Assembly (NCBI RefSeq): GCF_000739815.1
Contig: NZ_BBJJ01000001.1
Location: 124,001-188,000, forward strand
Direction: 5' to 3'
DNA length: 64,000 nucleotides
Origin: Paraburkholderia mimosarum LMG 23256 = NBRC 106338
GTDB taxonomy: Bacteria; Pseudomonadota; Gammaproteobacteria; Burkholderiales; Burkholderiaceae
Position 1 is the first letter of the stretch. The number at the start of each line of letters is the position of its first letter. Positions 9,190 through 20,539 of this stretch are shown piece by piece. The notes beneath the pieces are model-generated. The model was not told where the DNA came from. It was given only the letters and a program-made list of their open reading frames with translations, and made no database searches. Made by a program: the position numbers and the translations under genes.

Positions 9190-10172
9190 TTTGTCACTCC
9201 ACGGCCGTCACTGCGCTTTTGGTCGCCATTTGCATAGTTATCCTTAACCTGGCTCATCAAGTAGATGAACACATCTTCGAGGCCGGTGTCGATGCGCTCG
9301 GCGCGCAACGGCTGCCCTTCCACTGCGCGCGCGACTGCGGCGGCGAGCGCCGCGTGGTCGCGGCCGCTCGCGTGCAGCGCGGAGCCGAACACGACGGTCT
9401 GGTCAATGCCTCGCGCGTTGCGCAGCTGCGCGGCGAGGGCGGAGAGACGTTCGCCATGAATGGCCCATGTTTCGAGGTTCTGCCCGGCGATGACCTCGCT
9501 GGCCGTGCCCTGCGTGAGCAGCTTGCCGTAAGCGATATAGGCGAGCTTGTGGCAGCGTTCGGCTTCATCCATGTAGTGCGTGCTCACGAGCACCGAGATG
9601 CCCCGTGCGGCGAGCCGGTGCAATTCCTCCCAGAAGTCGCGGCGCGCCGTGGGATCGACGCCGGCGGTCGGTTCGTCGAGCAGGAGCAGTTCGGGCTCGT
9701 GCAGCATGCAGGCCGCGAGCGCGAGCCGCTGCTTCCATCCGCCCGAGAGCGCACCCGTGAGCTGGTTCGCGCGGCTCGCGAGGCCGAGCGATTCGAGCGC
9801 GCGATCGACGGCTTCGCGGCGCTTCGGCATCTGATAGATGCGCGCGACGAAATCGAGGTTCTCGCGGATCGTCAGGTCTTCCCAGTACGAGAAGCGCTGC
9901 GTCATGTAGCCGACGTGCCGCTTGATCTGCGCACTTTCGCGCAGGATGTCGTAGCCAAGGCAGGTGCCCGAGCCGGAATCGGGCGTGAGCAGGCCGCACA
10001 TGAGCCGGATCGACGTGGTCTTGCCGCTGCCGTTCGGGCCGAGAAAGCCGAATATTTCGCCGCGCCCGACACGCAGCGAAACGTCGTTCACCACATGCTT
10101 GTTGCCGAAGTGCTTGTTGAGATTGTGCACGTCGATGGCGTAGTCGCCGGTGGGCGGCGTAGAGGTGCTCAT
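9186..10172 (-). CDS. ABC exporter ATPase (YbhF-like)
   Basis: A 328-residue single-cassette ATPase. Walker A is GPNGSGKTT (45–53), the signature LSGGW (142–146) and Walker B LLLLDEP (162–168). The C-terminal 100 residues form the extra domain common in ABC-2 exporters of the drug/natural-product type. The ATG at 10172 overlaps the stop of the upstream membrane-fusion gene (ATGA). E. coli YbhF is a tandem of two cassettes; this one has a single cassette and must dimerise. Confidence 0.95.
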   Translation of the reverse strand: MSTSTPPTGDYAIDVHNLNKHFGNKHVVNDVSLRVGRGEIFGFLGPNGSGKTTSIRLMCGLLTPDSGSGTCLGYDILRESAQIKRHVGYMTQRFSYWEDLTIRENLDFVARIYQMPKRREAVDRALESLGLASRANQLTGALSGGWKQRLALAACMLHEPELLLLDEPTAGVDPTARRDFWEELHRLAARGISVLVSTHYMDEAERCHKLAYIAYGKLLTQGTASEVIAGQNLETWAIHGERLSALAAQLRNARGIDQTVVFGSALHASGRDHAALAAAVARAVEGQPLRAERIDTGLEDVFIYLMSQVKDNYANGDQKRSDGRGVTK

Positions 10173-11119
10173 TGCAGCGTCACCTCGACTGGCTGGCCCG
10201 GATGCAGCTTCACGGCGTCTTGCGCGGCGGGCCGCGCCTCGATCATGAAAACGAGCTTCGCGCGATTTTCGTTGCTGTAGATGACGGGCGGCGTGTATTC
10301 GGCGGCGTTCGAAATCCACGTGATGGTGGCGGGAATCCGGGCGGCACAGCCGTCGCAGCGCACGTCGACCTTGCGGCCGGGCGCGAGCGAGCCGACTACC
10401 GTTTCGGGCACGAAGAAGCGCACCTTCACGTTTTGTGGCGGCAGCATCTGGACGACGGGGCTCCCCGCCTGCACCCATTCGCCGACGCGAAACAGCGTGT
10501 CGTAGACGAGGCCGCCGCTCGGCACGCTCACACGCTTCTGGTCGAGCCGCCACTGCGCTTGTGCGAGCGAAGCGCGCGACGCCTCGACTTCGGCGGCCTG
10601 CGCGGCGACTTGCGCGCTGCGACCCGGCAAGTTCGCCACGCGCACCTGGTTTTGCAGCTCGCGTACCTGGGCGGCCGTGGAAGCGGCCTGCGCGCGCGAG
10701 TCGTCGAGCTGCGCCTGCGCAATGCCGCCCGCGCGCAACTGCGCCTCGTCGCGCGTGAGCTGGAGCGCGGCCTTGCGCGCGTTGGCCTCGGCCTGCGCGA
10801 GCTGCGCTTCGGTCACGCGCACTTCGGGCGGACGCTTGCCGGTTTGCAGGTCGGCGAGCTGCTTTTGCGCGGCCGTGAGGCGATGCTGAGCCTCGTCGCG
10901 CGCGGCGGTTTCCTCGATCGAGTCGAGGGCGAAGGCGGCCGCATTGGCGGCCACGGTTTGACCGCGCGTGACGTTGAGATCGGTGAGTGTGCCCGGCTGC
11001 GACGAGGAGAGGTAGACATACTCGCCTTCGGCATAGCCTTGCCAGCCTGCCGGGCCGTGCTTCGAGCACGCGGCTAGCGCGAGGGCGGCGGCACACGCGC
11101 CCACGATCCTGCGCATCAT
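10169..11119 (-). CDS. HlyD-type membrane fusion lipoprotein (YbhG-like)
   Basis: A 316-residue periplasmic adaptor. The N-terminus has a lipobox ending at Cys18 (LALAACSK), so it is probably a lipoprotein. An alpha-helical hairpin rich in Ala/Gln/Arg (about residues 75–170) lies between the two halves of a lipoyl/barrel-sandwich domain (EGEYVYLSSSQPGTLTDLNV at the front). It should link the inner-membrane ABC exporter to the NodT-type channel encoded at the end of the operon. The start overlaps the TetR stop by four bases. The adjacent ATG at 11116 is an alternative start two codons in effect equivalent. Confidence 0.93.
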   Translation of the reverse strand: MMRRIVGACAAALALAACSKHGPAGWQGYAEGEYVYLSSSQPGTLTDLNVTRGQTVAANAAAFALDSIEETAARDEAQHRLTAAQKQLADLQTGKRPPEVRVTEAQLAQAEANARKAALQLTRDEAQLRAGGIAQAQLDDSRAQAASTAAQVRELQNQVRVANLPGRSAQVAAQAAEVEASRASLAQAQWRLDQKRVSVPSGGLVYDTLFRVGEWVQAGSPVVQMLPPQNVKVRFFVPETVVGSLAPGRKVDVRCDGCAARIPATITWISNAAEYTPPVIYSNENRAKLVFMIEARPAAQDAVKLHPGQPVEVTLQ

Positions 11120-11826
11120 GAAGCGTCTCCCTTGCTACGCGCGGCGCGGCGCGCGCGAACTTTGCGCGGCGCTGGCCGCAACGCGGCGCTCAACAGGGCG
11201 CTCACATGCCGGTGCAGCGCCTCGCGCTCGATTTTCGGGAAGCCGGGCGCGCTGAGCCAGATCTTCGAAGTCGCAAGCGGCAGCATGACGAGCGCGAGGA
11301 TCGAGATGAAGAGCAGCGGCGCTTCGAGATCGGCGTTGACGCTGCCGTCGCGCTGCGCCTCGCCGATGCGCGCGGCAAAGCGCTGCAACTGCTCGACGGG
11401 CAGACGCTCGAGCATGCGCTCGCGCAGCAGGCCACCTTCGTTGACGATCTCGCGCAGCCATAGCGGCGGCAGCCAGGGCAGGCGCGAGGTGACGTCGAAG
11501 AGCCGCGCGACCAGTTCCTCGACGAGCGCTTGCGGGTCGCGCGCGGATTCGCGTTCCGCGCTCTCCCATACGAACGCGATCGAGCGCGCGATGCGCTCCT
11601 CGACCACGGCGTCGAGCAGCTTCTCGCGGTTCGTGAAGTAGTAGTGGACCATCGCGGACGTCACGCCCGCCGCTTCCGCGATCTGAGCCATGGTGGTGGC
11701 CGCGATGCCCTGCTCGCCGAACAGCTGCGTGGCGCTGGCAAGCAGCCGCTCGCGGATGTCGACATCGGGGGCGGCGGGGCGCCGGCCGCGGGGACGCGAA
11801 GAAACGGTGGCGGTGCGATTGACCAT
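11116..11826 (-). CDS. TetR-family repressor of the exporter operon (CecR-like)
   Basis: A 236-residue TetR-type protein. The helix-turn-helix is TTMAQIAEAAGVTSAMVHYY followed by F.NREKLLDAVV, the strongest hallmark of the family. It is first in the operon and co-translated with the membrane fusion gene, so it almost certainly represses its own operon. In E. coli the TetR protein CecR heads the similar ybhGFSR operon; the resemblance is in gene order. A palindrome directly upstream is its likely operator. The C-terminus is rich in Arg/Ala, possibly disordered. Confidence 0.92.
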   Translation of the reverse strand: MVNRTATVSSRPRGRRPAAPDVDIRERLLASATQLFGEQGIAATTMAQIAEAAGVTSAMVHYYFTNREKLLDAVVEERIARSIAFVWESAERESARDPQALVEELVARLFDVTSRLPWLPPLWLREIVNEGGLLRERMLERLPVEQLQRFAARIGEAQRDGSVNADLEAPLLFISILALVMLPLATSKIWLSAPGFPKIEREALHRHVSALLSAALRPAPRKVRARRAARSKGDAS

Positions 11827-11834
11827 TGCTGAAC

Positions 11835-11856
11835 TTTAATTCACGCGTTAGTTAAA
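11835..11856. promoter_or_regulatory. Probable TetR operator
   Basis: A 22-bp imperfect palindrome, left half TTTAATTCACG and right half CGTTAGTTAAA, matches itself in 9 of 11 paired positions around a CG centre. It lies 9–30 bases before the TetR start codon. Size, symmetry and position fit a TetR-family dimer site controlling the exporter operon. Confidence 0.65.
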
Positions 11857-11952
11857 TTCAAACGGCGGGCGCTCGGCGTTAACCCTGCGGTGCGACATCA
11901 CTGGCGTTTCGGAAATCTCCTATACAAAAACGGCGACGCGTCATTCAGGCTG

Positions 11953-11974
11953 TGAGCTCCCCTCTGAGAGCTCA
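11953..11974. repeat. Inverted repeat before the response regulator
   Basis: TGAGCTC (11953–11959) and GAGCTCA (11968–11974) form a 7-bp inverted repeat with an 8-base gap. It ends 20 bases before the response-regulator start. It could be a dimeric regulator site or a 5' untranslated hairpin close to the ribosome-binding region, which lacks a clear Shine-Dalgarno sequence. Confidence 0.4.
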
Positions 11975-11994
11975 AACAAATAAATCATTCCGCC

Positions 11995-12609
11995 ATGGAA
12001 CAGACAATGAAACGCATCGTTGTAGTCGATGACCATCCGATCGTGCTGAAGATGCTCCACAACGTGCTGAATACGGAGTACGAACTGGTAGGAGAGTGTG
12101 GCGACGGGGAAGAGGGCCTGCGCCTCGTGCGGGAACTGAAGCCCGATCTGGTAATTCTCGACCTCGAGTTGCCGAAGCTCGATGGCCTCTCGGTCATCCG
12201 CGGCATTCGCACACAGCAGCCCGACGCGCGCATTCTCGTGCTGTCGGCCAAGCCCGAACTCGTCATGGCCAATCACACGCGCGTTGCAGGGGCGAACGGC
12301 TACGTCAACAAGAATCGCGGCGTGGCGGAACTGTGCGGCGTGGTGAAAGCGGTGCTGCTCGGTTACGACTGCTTCCCGGCGGGCACTTGCGGCGGCGGCC
12401 GTGACGTGGCGCTAGACGGGCTTTCGCCGCGCGAGGTGGAGGTGCTTCAATATCTCGCGCGCGGTATGAGCAACAAGGGCATCGCGGCGCGCCTCGGGCT
12501 CTCGGATAAAACCGTGAGCACGTACAAGACGCGCGTGCTCGACAAGCTCGGCCTTTCTTCGCTAGCGGCGTTGATCGAGTTTGCTGCGTTGAACAAGCTG
12601 GTCGAATGA
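11995..12609 (+). CDS. NarL/LuxR-family response regulator (orphan)
   Basis: A 204-residue two-domain regulator. The receiver domain has the acidic pair Asp12/Asp13, the phosphoacceptor Asp56 in LVILDLELP and the conserved Lys86 in VLSAKPE. The C-terminal helix-turn-helix LSPREVEVLQYLARGMSNKG continues into IAARLGLSDKTVSTYKTRVL, typical of BvgA/EvgA-like proteins. No histidine kinase gene is adjacent, so the partner is unknown. The ATG at 11995 is taken; an ATG at 12007 (MKRIVVVDDH) is equally plausible because neither has a strong ribosome site. Confidence 0.93.
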   Translation: MEQTMKRIVVVDDHPIVLKMLHNVLNTEYELVGECGDGEEGLRLVRELKPDLVILDLELPKLDGLSVIRGIRTQQPDARILVLSAKPELVMANHTRVAGANGYVNKNRGVAELCGVVKAVLLGYDCFPAGTCGGGRDVALDGLSPREVEVLQYLARGMSNKGIAARLGLSDKTVSTYKTRVLDKLGLSSLAALIEFAALNKLVE

Positions 12610-12628
12610 CGCCACCCACGGAAAAGCC

Positions 12629-12658
12629 AAAAAAAAAAGCCCGACTTGCGTCGAGCTT
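12629..12658 (-). terminator. Intrinsic terminator of acnA
   Basis: On the minus strand a stem AAGCTCGAC/GTCGGGCTT (one G:T-type mismatch, 4-base loop) runs directly into ten T. It sits about 50 bases beyond the acnA stop and so ends that transcript; the response regulator on the other strand stops at 12609. Confidence 0.85.
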
Positions 12659-12709
12659 CAAATGTGACCGCACCCGTTGTCGGGCGCGGCACCTGCAAAA
12701 ACTGCGTAC

Positions 12710-15427
<2,718 letters not shown>

Positions 15428-15503
15428 GGTATTTTCCTTCGTTTAATCGCGGAAATAACGCTTACTGCACGCTTGCTGCTGTTACTGATGCCTGCCGGAT
15501 TGC

Positions 15504-16955
15504 TCAGATCACGTACATGTCGACGTACTCGTTGACGGGTAAGCCGAATAGCCGCGCTTCGTCCAGCGAGACATCGAGAATAGCCTGCTGCTGCTTCGCC
15601 GGGAAGCGGCGCGCGAGGTTGGTTCGAAATTTCTCGAGCAGCAGCGGAATGCCTTCCTGGCGCCGCCGCTGGTGGCCAATCGGGTACTCCACGACAACCT
15701 CGTCGAGCACCGTGCCGTCGTTCAGTTCGACGCTCAGCGCGTTCGCGATCGAGCGCTTCGCGGGGTCGTGATAGTCCTTCGTGAACTGCGGGTCTTCCAC
15801 GCACACCGTTTTGGCGCGCAACGCGTCGATGCGCGGGTCGCTCGCGACTTCGTCTTCGTAATCGGCGGCGGTGAGACGCCCGAAGACGAGCGGCACGGCG
15901 ACCATGTACTGGATGCAGTGGTCGCGGTCGGCGGGGTTCGCGAGCGGGCCGCTCTTGTCGATGATGCGGATCGCCGCTTCGTGTGTACGAATGGTGATGC
16001 GCTTGATGTCCCCGACCGTCTTGCCCTTTTGGGCGAGCACGCCGTGCAGCGTCATCGCGGCTTCGGCGGCGGTCTGCGCGTGGAATTCGGCGGGGAACGA
16101 AATCTTGAACAGCACGTTTTCCATCACGTACGTGCCGTAGGGGCGCTGGAAGCGGAACGGCTGTCCCTTGAACGAGACATCGTAGAAGCCCCACGTTTTC
16201 GCCGTGAGCGCCGAGGGGTAGCCCATCTCGCCGGTCTTCGCCATGAGCGCGAGGCGCACGGCGCGCGCGGTGGCGTCGCCCGCGGCCCACGACTTGCGCG
16301 AGCCCGTGTTGGGCGCGTGGCGGTAGGTGCGCAGCGCCTGGCCGTCGACCACGGCGAGCGAAACGGCGTTGATGAGCTCTTCGCGCGTGAGCCCGAGCAT
16401 CTGGCCGACCACGGCCGTCGAGGCGAGCTTCACCAGCAGCACATGGTCGAGGCCGACCTTGTTGAACGAGTTTTCCAGCGCTATGCAGCCCTGGATCTCG
16501 TGCGCCTGCACCATGCCTTCGAGCACGTGCTTCATGGTGAGCGGCGGCTTGCCCTGGGAAATGGCCGTGCGCGAAAGCCAGTCGGCGGTCGCGAGGATGC
16601 CGCCCAGGTTGTCCGACGGATGGCCCCACTCGGCGGCGAGCCAGGTGTCGTTGAAGTCGAGCCAGCGGATCATCGCGCCGATGTTGAAGGCGGCCTGAAC
16701 CGGGTCGAGCTGGAACTGCGTGCCTGGCACCTTTGCGCCGTGCGGGACGACCGTGCCCGGCACGATCGGACCCAGCAGCTTGGTGCAGGCGGGGTAGGAG
16801 AGCGCCTCGAGTCCGCAGCCGAGCGTGTCGATCAGGCAATGCCGGGCCGTGGTCAGCGCAAGCGCGCTGTCGACACGGAAGTTCAGCACGTAGTCGACGA
16901 TATCGACCAGTACCTGATCCGGCTGCGGCCTGACGTTGGATGTCGGCGCGGACAT
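15504..16955 (-). CDS. prpD: MmgE/PrpD family dehydratase (2-methylcitrate dehydratase)
   Basis: A 483-residue protein of the MmgE/PrpD family, size as for PrpD. It would dehydrate 2-methylcitrate to methylaconitate in propionate breakdown, and some PrpD enzymes also dehydrate citrate. Family stretches include [12 protein letters not shown] near residue 40, [20 protein letters not shown] near 95 and [16 protein letters not shown] near 295. The ATG at 16955 follows AGCGGAACG. The next gene downstream is acnA, which can complete the hydration, a pairing that makes sense for the methylcitrate route. No prpB or prpC is in this window. Confidence 0.92.
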   Translation of the reverse strand: MSAPTSNVRPQPDQVLVDIVDYVLNFRVDSALALTTARHCLIDTLGCGLEALSYPACTKLLGPIVPGTVVPHGAKVPGTQFQLDPVQAAFNIGAMIRWLDFNDTWLAAEWGHPSDNLGGILATADWLSRTAISQGKPPLTMKHVLEGMVQAHEIQGCIALENSFNKVGLDHVLLVKLASTAVVGQMLGLTREELINAVSLAVVDGQALRTYRHAPNTGSRKSWAAGDATARAVRLALMAKTGEMGYPSALTAKTWGFYDVSFKGQPFRFQRPYGTYVMENVLFKISFPAEFHAQTAAEAAMTLHGVLAQKGKTVGDIKRITIRTHEAAIRIIDKSGPLANPADRDHCIQYMVAVPLVFGRLTAADYEDEVASDPRIDALRAKTVCVEDPQFTKDYHDPAKRSIANALSVELNDGTVLDEVVVEYPIGHQRRRQEGIPLLLEKFRTNLARRFPAKQQQAILDVSLDEARLFGLPVNEYVDMYVI

Positions 16956-16974
16956 CGAGGCGTTCCGCTCGCGC

Positions 16975-17496
16975 TTACTGGCCCGCTGCGCCGCTCGCTG
17001 CCGGTGCAACGTTGCGGTTAAGGGCGTTGGCCTGCGTCGGCGCCGGCGCGCCTTGCTGCATTGCAACGGTCTTGCACTCGTCGGCGAGACGCGAGCTGTC
17101 CTTGTCCGAGAACAGCATGGCCTTGGTCGGGATCACGACCAGGTCGAGGCCGGTGGCGGCGTCGTGGAAGCGGTCGGCGCCCGTGGTCGTGGCCTGGCGC
17201 GGCAGGTTGTAGTTCTTGTTCGCCCAGTGGACGGTGACGATCTGGTCACGCGCCATGTCGCCCTTCAGGTCGAACTGCATGCCTTCAGCGCAGCTCCAGT
17301 GCTCCGAGCCTTCCGGGACCGCGTCGACCTTCGCTTCCTTGGCCGGGTTGGCCTTGCGCTTGATGATCTTGTGCTTCGGAGCCGGCTTCTTGGGCGTGGC
17401 GGTGGACGATGTGCCTTGTGCGGCGGCGTCGGTGGCGGCCAGCATCAGCGTCGAGGACAGCGTGCCGATAACAGCGGCGATCAGCAGTTTCTTCAT
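16975..17496 (-). CDS. Secreted MliC-like protein
   Basis: A 173-residue exported protein. The signal peptide [20 protein letters not shown] is followed by a cleavage region near AAAQG. A Lys/Pro-rich linker ([20 protein letters not shown]) leads to a small domain with [28 protein letters not shown] and a second cysteine in LADECKT. This order, with two cysteines about 75 residues apart, resembles the MliC/PliC fold that inhibits C-type lysozyme. Homology is inferred by pattern only. The tail is Ala/Gln-rich. It lies 19 bases upstream of prpD on the same strand, an odd partner for TCA genes. Confidence 0.7.
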   Translation of the reverse strand: MKKLLIAAVIGTLSSTLMLAATDAAAQGTSSTATPKKPAPKHKIIKRKANPAKEAKVDAVPEGSEHWSCAEGMQFDLKGDMARDQIVTVHWANKNYNLPRQATTTGADRFHDAATGLDLVVIPTKAMLFSDKDSSRLADECKTVAMQQGAPAPTQANALNRNVAPAASGAAGQ

Positions 17497-17782
17497 GGAA
17501 GTCGAACCTTTATCTATCTAAATCGGTTGATCAGTGCGCGGCTGCGGGGGCAGCCGCCGTTTGCACTGCGTGCGCCCCGAAAGCGCGCAGCGGACGCTAT
17601 TTTCACCTATTTATCGCCGTGAACTTCAAATTCTCGGGCCCTGTGTTGTTTGAGCCTTGGTTCGCGAGTAACTGGCTGTAACTGCCCTTGTCTGTCTCTG
17701 TTGCGCCATGTGGCGCGAAGTCCGCTTCGCTGCCGTGGCGCTATGCGTTGAAAACGTTTTCGCTGCCGGCGTGCCTCGCGCT

Positions 17783-18796
17783 TCAGGCCTGTTCCCGGGT
17801 CAGTTCGCCAGGGGCGAAGAGGGGGGCGGCTTCGGGCGGCACGGCGCGGCCCGTGGTGCGCGCGCGGCGCAGGACGGACCAGTAATAGCGGTAGCTCGCG
17901 CGGTCGTGCAGCGTATCGCCGTGGCGCGTCGGACCCCATTGCGCGTGCTGCGCGGCCAGCAGGATTTCGGCGGCCAGCGCGATTTCTTCGTCGCGCGGCG
18001 CGAACGCGGCCACGATCGCGGGAATCTGCGCCGGGTGAATGCTCCACATGCGCGTGTAGCCGAACTCGTTGCGCGCGCGGCGCGCGTCGTTCGCCACCAC
18101 GTCCATGTCGCGCACTTCCGTGCTCACATTATGCGAAGGCACACGGCCGAAGGCGTGGCACGCGGCCGCGATTTCGAGCTTCGCGCGGCGCACGAGCGGG
18201 TGATCGAACTGGCCCGGCGAGCGCATGGCCGTGTCGGGAATTGCGCCGTCGTGCGCGGAGACAAAGTCCATCAGCCCAAAGCTCAGCGCCTCGACGCCGC
18301 GCAGCGCGGCGAGGTCGAACACGCGCGCGAGCGCGCCATGCGTTTCCACGAGCAGCTGAACGGGAATTGGCTTGTCGATGCCCAACTCGACGCGCGTGGC
18401 TTCGATGAACGACGTCATTTCGGCGGCGTCGCCCACGGCGCGTATCTTGGGGAGCGTGATGAACGCCGGCGCGCGCTTCGCGGCGCGCAGGATCAGGCGC
18501 ACGTCGTCGCGCCAGTGCCGGTGATGGAAATCGTGGATGCGCACGCCCACGCGGCCAAAGCGGTCGTGTTCGCCGCCGATGAGCGAAGCCACGAGCTCCG
18601 CGTGCTCGGCCTCGCGGCCGACCTGCGCGCCGTCTTCGCAGTCGAGCGTGATGTCGAAGACCGGGCCGAGCTGCTGCTGCAGCGCCAGCGATTTCAGCAT
18701 CAGCTTCTCGCTGCCCGCGTAGTGGTCGCATGCGGGCAGGATGGCGGGCGGCGCTTCGCCGTCAAACAGCACTTCCGCTGGGAGGATGGCGCGCAT
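17783..18796 (-). CDS. HpcH/HpaI (CitE-like) CoA-ester lyase
   Basis: A 337-residue member of the HpcH/HpaI aldolase/CitE family. Such enzymes cleave malyl-, citramalyl- or methylmalyl-CoA, or other beta-hydroxyacyl-CoA esters. Visible motifs are FDITLDCEDGAQVG (residues about 47–60, with the metal-binding acid), ITLPKIRAVGDAAEM, QLLVETHGAL (second metal ligand Glu) and MWSIHPAQIPAIV. Substrate cannot be assigned from sequence, but location between aconitase/prpD and mdh suggests a central-carbon acyl-CoA. The ATG at 18796 lacks a strong ribosome site. The 286 bases between it and the MliC-like gene show no other gene. Confidence 0.88.
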   Translation of the reverse strand: MRAILPAEVLFDGEAPPAILPACDHYAGSEKLMLKSLALQQQLGPVFDITLDCEDGAQVGREAEHAELVASLIGGEHDRFGRVGVRIHDFHHRHWRDDVRLILRAAKRAPAFITLPKIRAVGDAAEMTSFIEATRVELGIDKPIPVQLLVETHGALARVFDLAALRGVEALSFGLMDFVSAHDGAIPDTAMRSPGQFDHPLVRRAKLEIAAACHAFGRVPSHNVSTEVRDMDVVANDARRARNEFGYTRMWSIHPAQIPAIVAAFAPRDEEIALAAEILLAAQHAQWGPTRHGDTLHDRASYRYYWSVLRRARTTGRAVPPEAAPLFAPGELTREQA

Positions 18797-18918
18797 CTTC
18801 GGCGTCGGTATTCGAGTGTTGTAAGGGGAGACCGGATTCGGATGCGTCCTGCCGGCAAGCCAGTCTGGGCAAGGCGCATGCGGATCGGGGGCGCGCAGCC
18901 CGGGCCGCGCGCATGAAG

Positions 18919-18945
18919 CGGAACGAGCCTGAATCGCTCGTTCCG
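18919..18945 (-). terminator. Probable terminator of mdh
   Basis: A perfect 10-bp stem, CGGAACGAGC (18919–18928) with GCTCGTTCCG (18936–18945) and a 7-base loop, begins 16 bases beyond the mdh stop. The following minus-strand bases CTTCAT are only weakly T-rich, so it may be a leaky or processing hairpin. Confidence 0.55.
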
Positions 18946-18960
18946 TTCGTCCCGGCTGGC

Positions 18961-19947
18961 TTACTTGCCGAGCAGGTGAGCCACGCCTTCGCGCTCTTCG
19001 AGCAGCTCGCCCAGCGTGCCGTCCATCTTCTCGCGCGAGAACGCGTCGATTTCGAGGCCTTCCACGCGCTTGTACTCGCCGTTTTCGCAGGTCACCGGCA
19101 CGCCGTAGATGATGTCTTCGGGGATGCCGTACGAGCCGTCCGACGGGATGCCCATCGTGACCCACTTGCCGTTCGTGCCGAGGACCCAGTCACGCACGTG
19201 GTCGATCGCCGCGTTGGCCGCCGAAGCCGCCGACGAGAGGCCGCGCGCTTCGATGATCGCCGCGCCGCGCTTGCCGACGGTCGGGATGAACGTGTTGCGG
19301 TTCCATTCGTCGTCGTTGATCAGCGCGTTGAGGGACTGGCCGTCGACGGTGGCGAAACGGTAATCGGGGTACATCGTCGGCGAGTGGTTGCCCCACACGG
19401 CGAGCTTCTCGATCGAAGCGACCGGCTTGCCCGACTTGGCGGCCAGTTGCGAGAGCGCGCGGTTGTGGTCCAGACGCAGCATGGCGGTGAAGTTCTTCTT
19501 CGGCAGGTCCGGAGCCGACTTCATGGCGATATAGGCGTTCGTGTTGGCCGGGTTGCCGACGACCAGCACCTTCACGTCGCGGCTGGCGACGTCGTTGAGC
19601 GCCTTGCCCTGCACCGTGAAGATTTCGGCGTTGGCCGAGAGCAGATCCTTACGCTCCATGCCCTTCGAACGGGGACGCGCGCCAACCAGCAGGGCGACGT
19701 CGGCGTCCTTGAACGCGACCTTCGGGTCGTCGGTGATGACAACGCCCGCGAGCAGCGGGAATGCGCAGTCGTCCAGTTCCATCACGACGCCCTTGACGGC
19801 GGCTTGCGCCTGGGGCAGGTCGAGCAGTTGCAGGATGACGGGCTGATCCTTGCCGAGCAGGTCGCCATTCGCGATGCGGAACAGCAGGGAGTAAGCGATC
19901 TGACCTGCGGCGCCGGTGACGGCAACGCGCTTTGCGGGCTTAGCCAT
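18961..19947 (-). CDS. mdh: Malate dehydrogenase
   Basis: A 328-residue NAD-dependent malate dehydrogenase of the cytosolic-type branch found in Betaproteobacteria. The dinucleotide-binding loop [20 protein letters not shown] is at the N-terminus, substrate arginines are in the [14 protein letters not shown] and RLDHNRAL segments, and the catalytic His is in [11 protein letters not shown]. It oxidises malate to oxaloacetate, feeding the citrate synthase encoded downstream of sdh. The ATG at 19947 follows TGGAG. A long 5' region separates it from the divergent GntR gene. Confidence 0.97.
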
Positions 19948-20436
19948 TGAAAATCTCCAGGAAGGTGCGTTAGACGCCAGGGTAAAACGCCATTCTATAT
20001 GCGCGATACACGAAGCGTAGGTGAAACAGGCGGTCTTTACAGCTTGCGTGCGCACCTCACCGGACCTGCGCCAACTGCCGAGCCGTGACGCGCGCGCCGC
20101 CCGCACGGACCGCCGTGCCGGTAACCATCTGCAACAAGGCAAGAGATGTACGGGGCGCCCTTCGAGGGACGCCGGGCGCTGGCCGCTTCGCGTGTGCCGA
20201 CTCCAGCAACAAATCGCTCGGGCTCTCCCACAGACGCGCGGCGCGCATTGAGTCACGCTAACCGGCCAGGCGGATCAAACCTCTACTGCGTTTACTGCGT
20301 GGGGGACAGCATGGTGCAAGGCGGCCTGCGGCGCATTCGCCACGGGGTGGATGCAGCCGGCGGCTTCTCCGTTTCCAGCCGCTTGCGGGGCCGGAAACCG
20401 GTCTGCAGCCCGCCCGCAAACCCTTGCTCGCTCGGC

Positions 20437-20465
20437 AGTGTAGGAGTCGTCAGGGTCAAAGTCAA
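20437..20465 (-). promoter_or_regulatory. Sigma-70-like promoter directed toward mdh
   Basis: On the minus strand TTGACT (20460–20465) and TACACT (20437–20442) are separated by exactly 17 bases. These match the -35 box in five of six and the -10 box in four of six positions. The 22-bp palindrome lies 8 bases upstream of the -35 box, a place where a bound regulator could act. Confidence 0.5.
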
Positions 20466-20472
20466 CAGTATC

Positions 20473-20494
20473 TTATGTCTTATATAAGACATAA
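20473..20494. promoter_or_regulatory. Perfect 22-bp palindrome, probable GntR operator
   Basis: The core TATGTCTTATATAAGACATA, with one more paired base on each side, is a perfect 22-bp palindrome. It sits 46 bases before the GntR-family start and beside a promoter facing mdh. HutC-type GntR dimers bind palindromes of this size, so autoregulation and joint control of mdh are likely. I did not see a second copy before sdhC, gltA, acnA or leuC. Confidence 0.7.
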
Positions 20495-20539
20495 CTATTG
20501 CGGCCAAAATGCTTGATGCCCAGGGGGCTTTATGTTGAA

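Larger units (their letters stand above)
19948..20539. other. mdh/gntR intergenic control region
   Basis: No convincing gene lies in these 592 bases; open frames here have no ribosome site or recognisable protein. It contains a sigma-70-like promoter reading toward mdh, a perfect palindrome near the regulator and, on the regulator side, an AGGGGG ribosome site. If the promoter at 20437–20465 is the main one for mdh, the message has a leader of nearly 500 bases, which is unusually long. A nearer -10-like TATAGAAT on the minus strand (about 19993–20000) may provide a second start. Confidence 0.6.

Noticed and set aside
20037..20256. Small minus-strand frames between gntR and mdh
   Set aside because: No good ribosome site and no recognisable protein; more likely untranslated leader.
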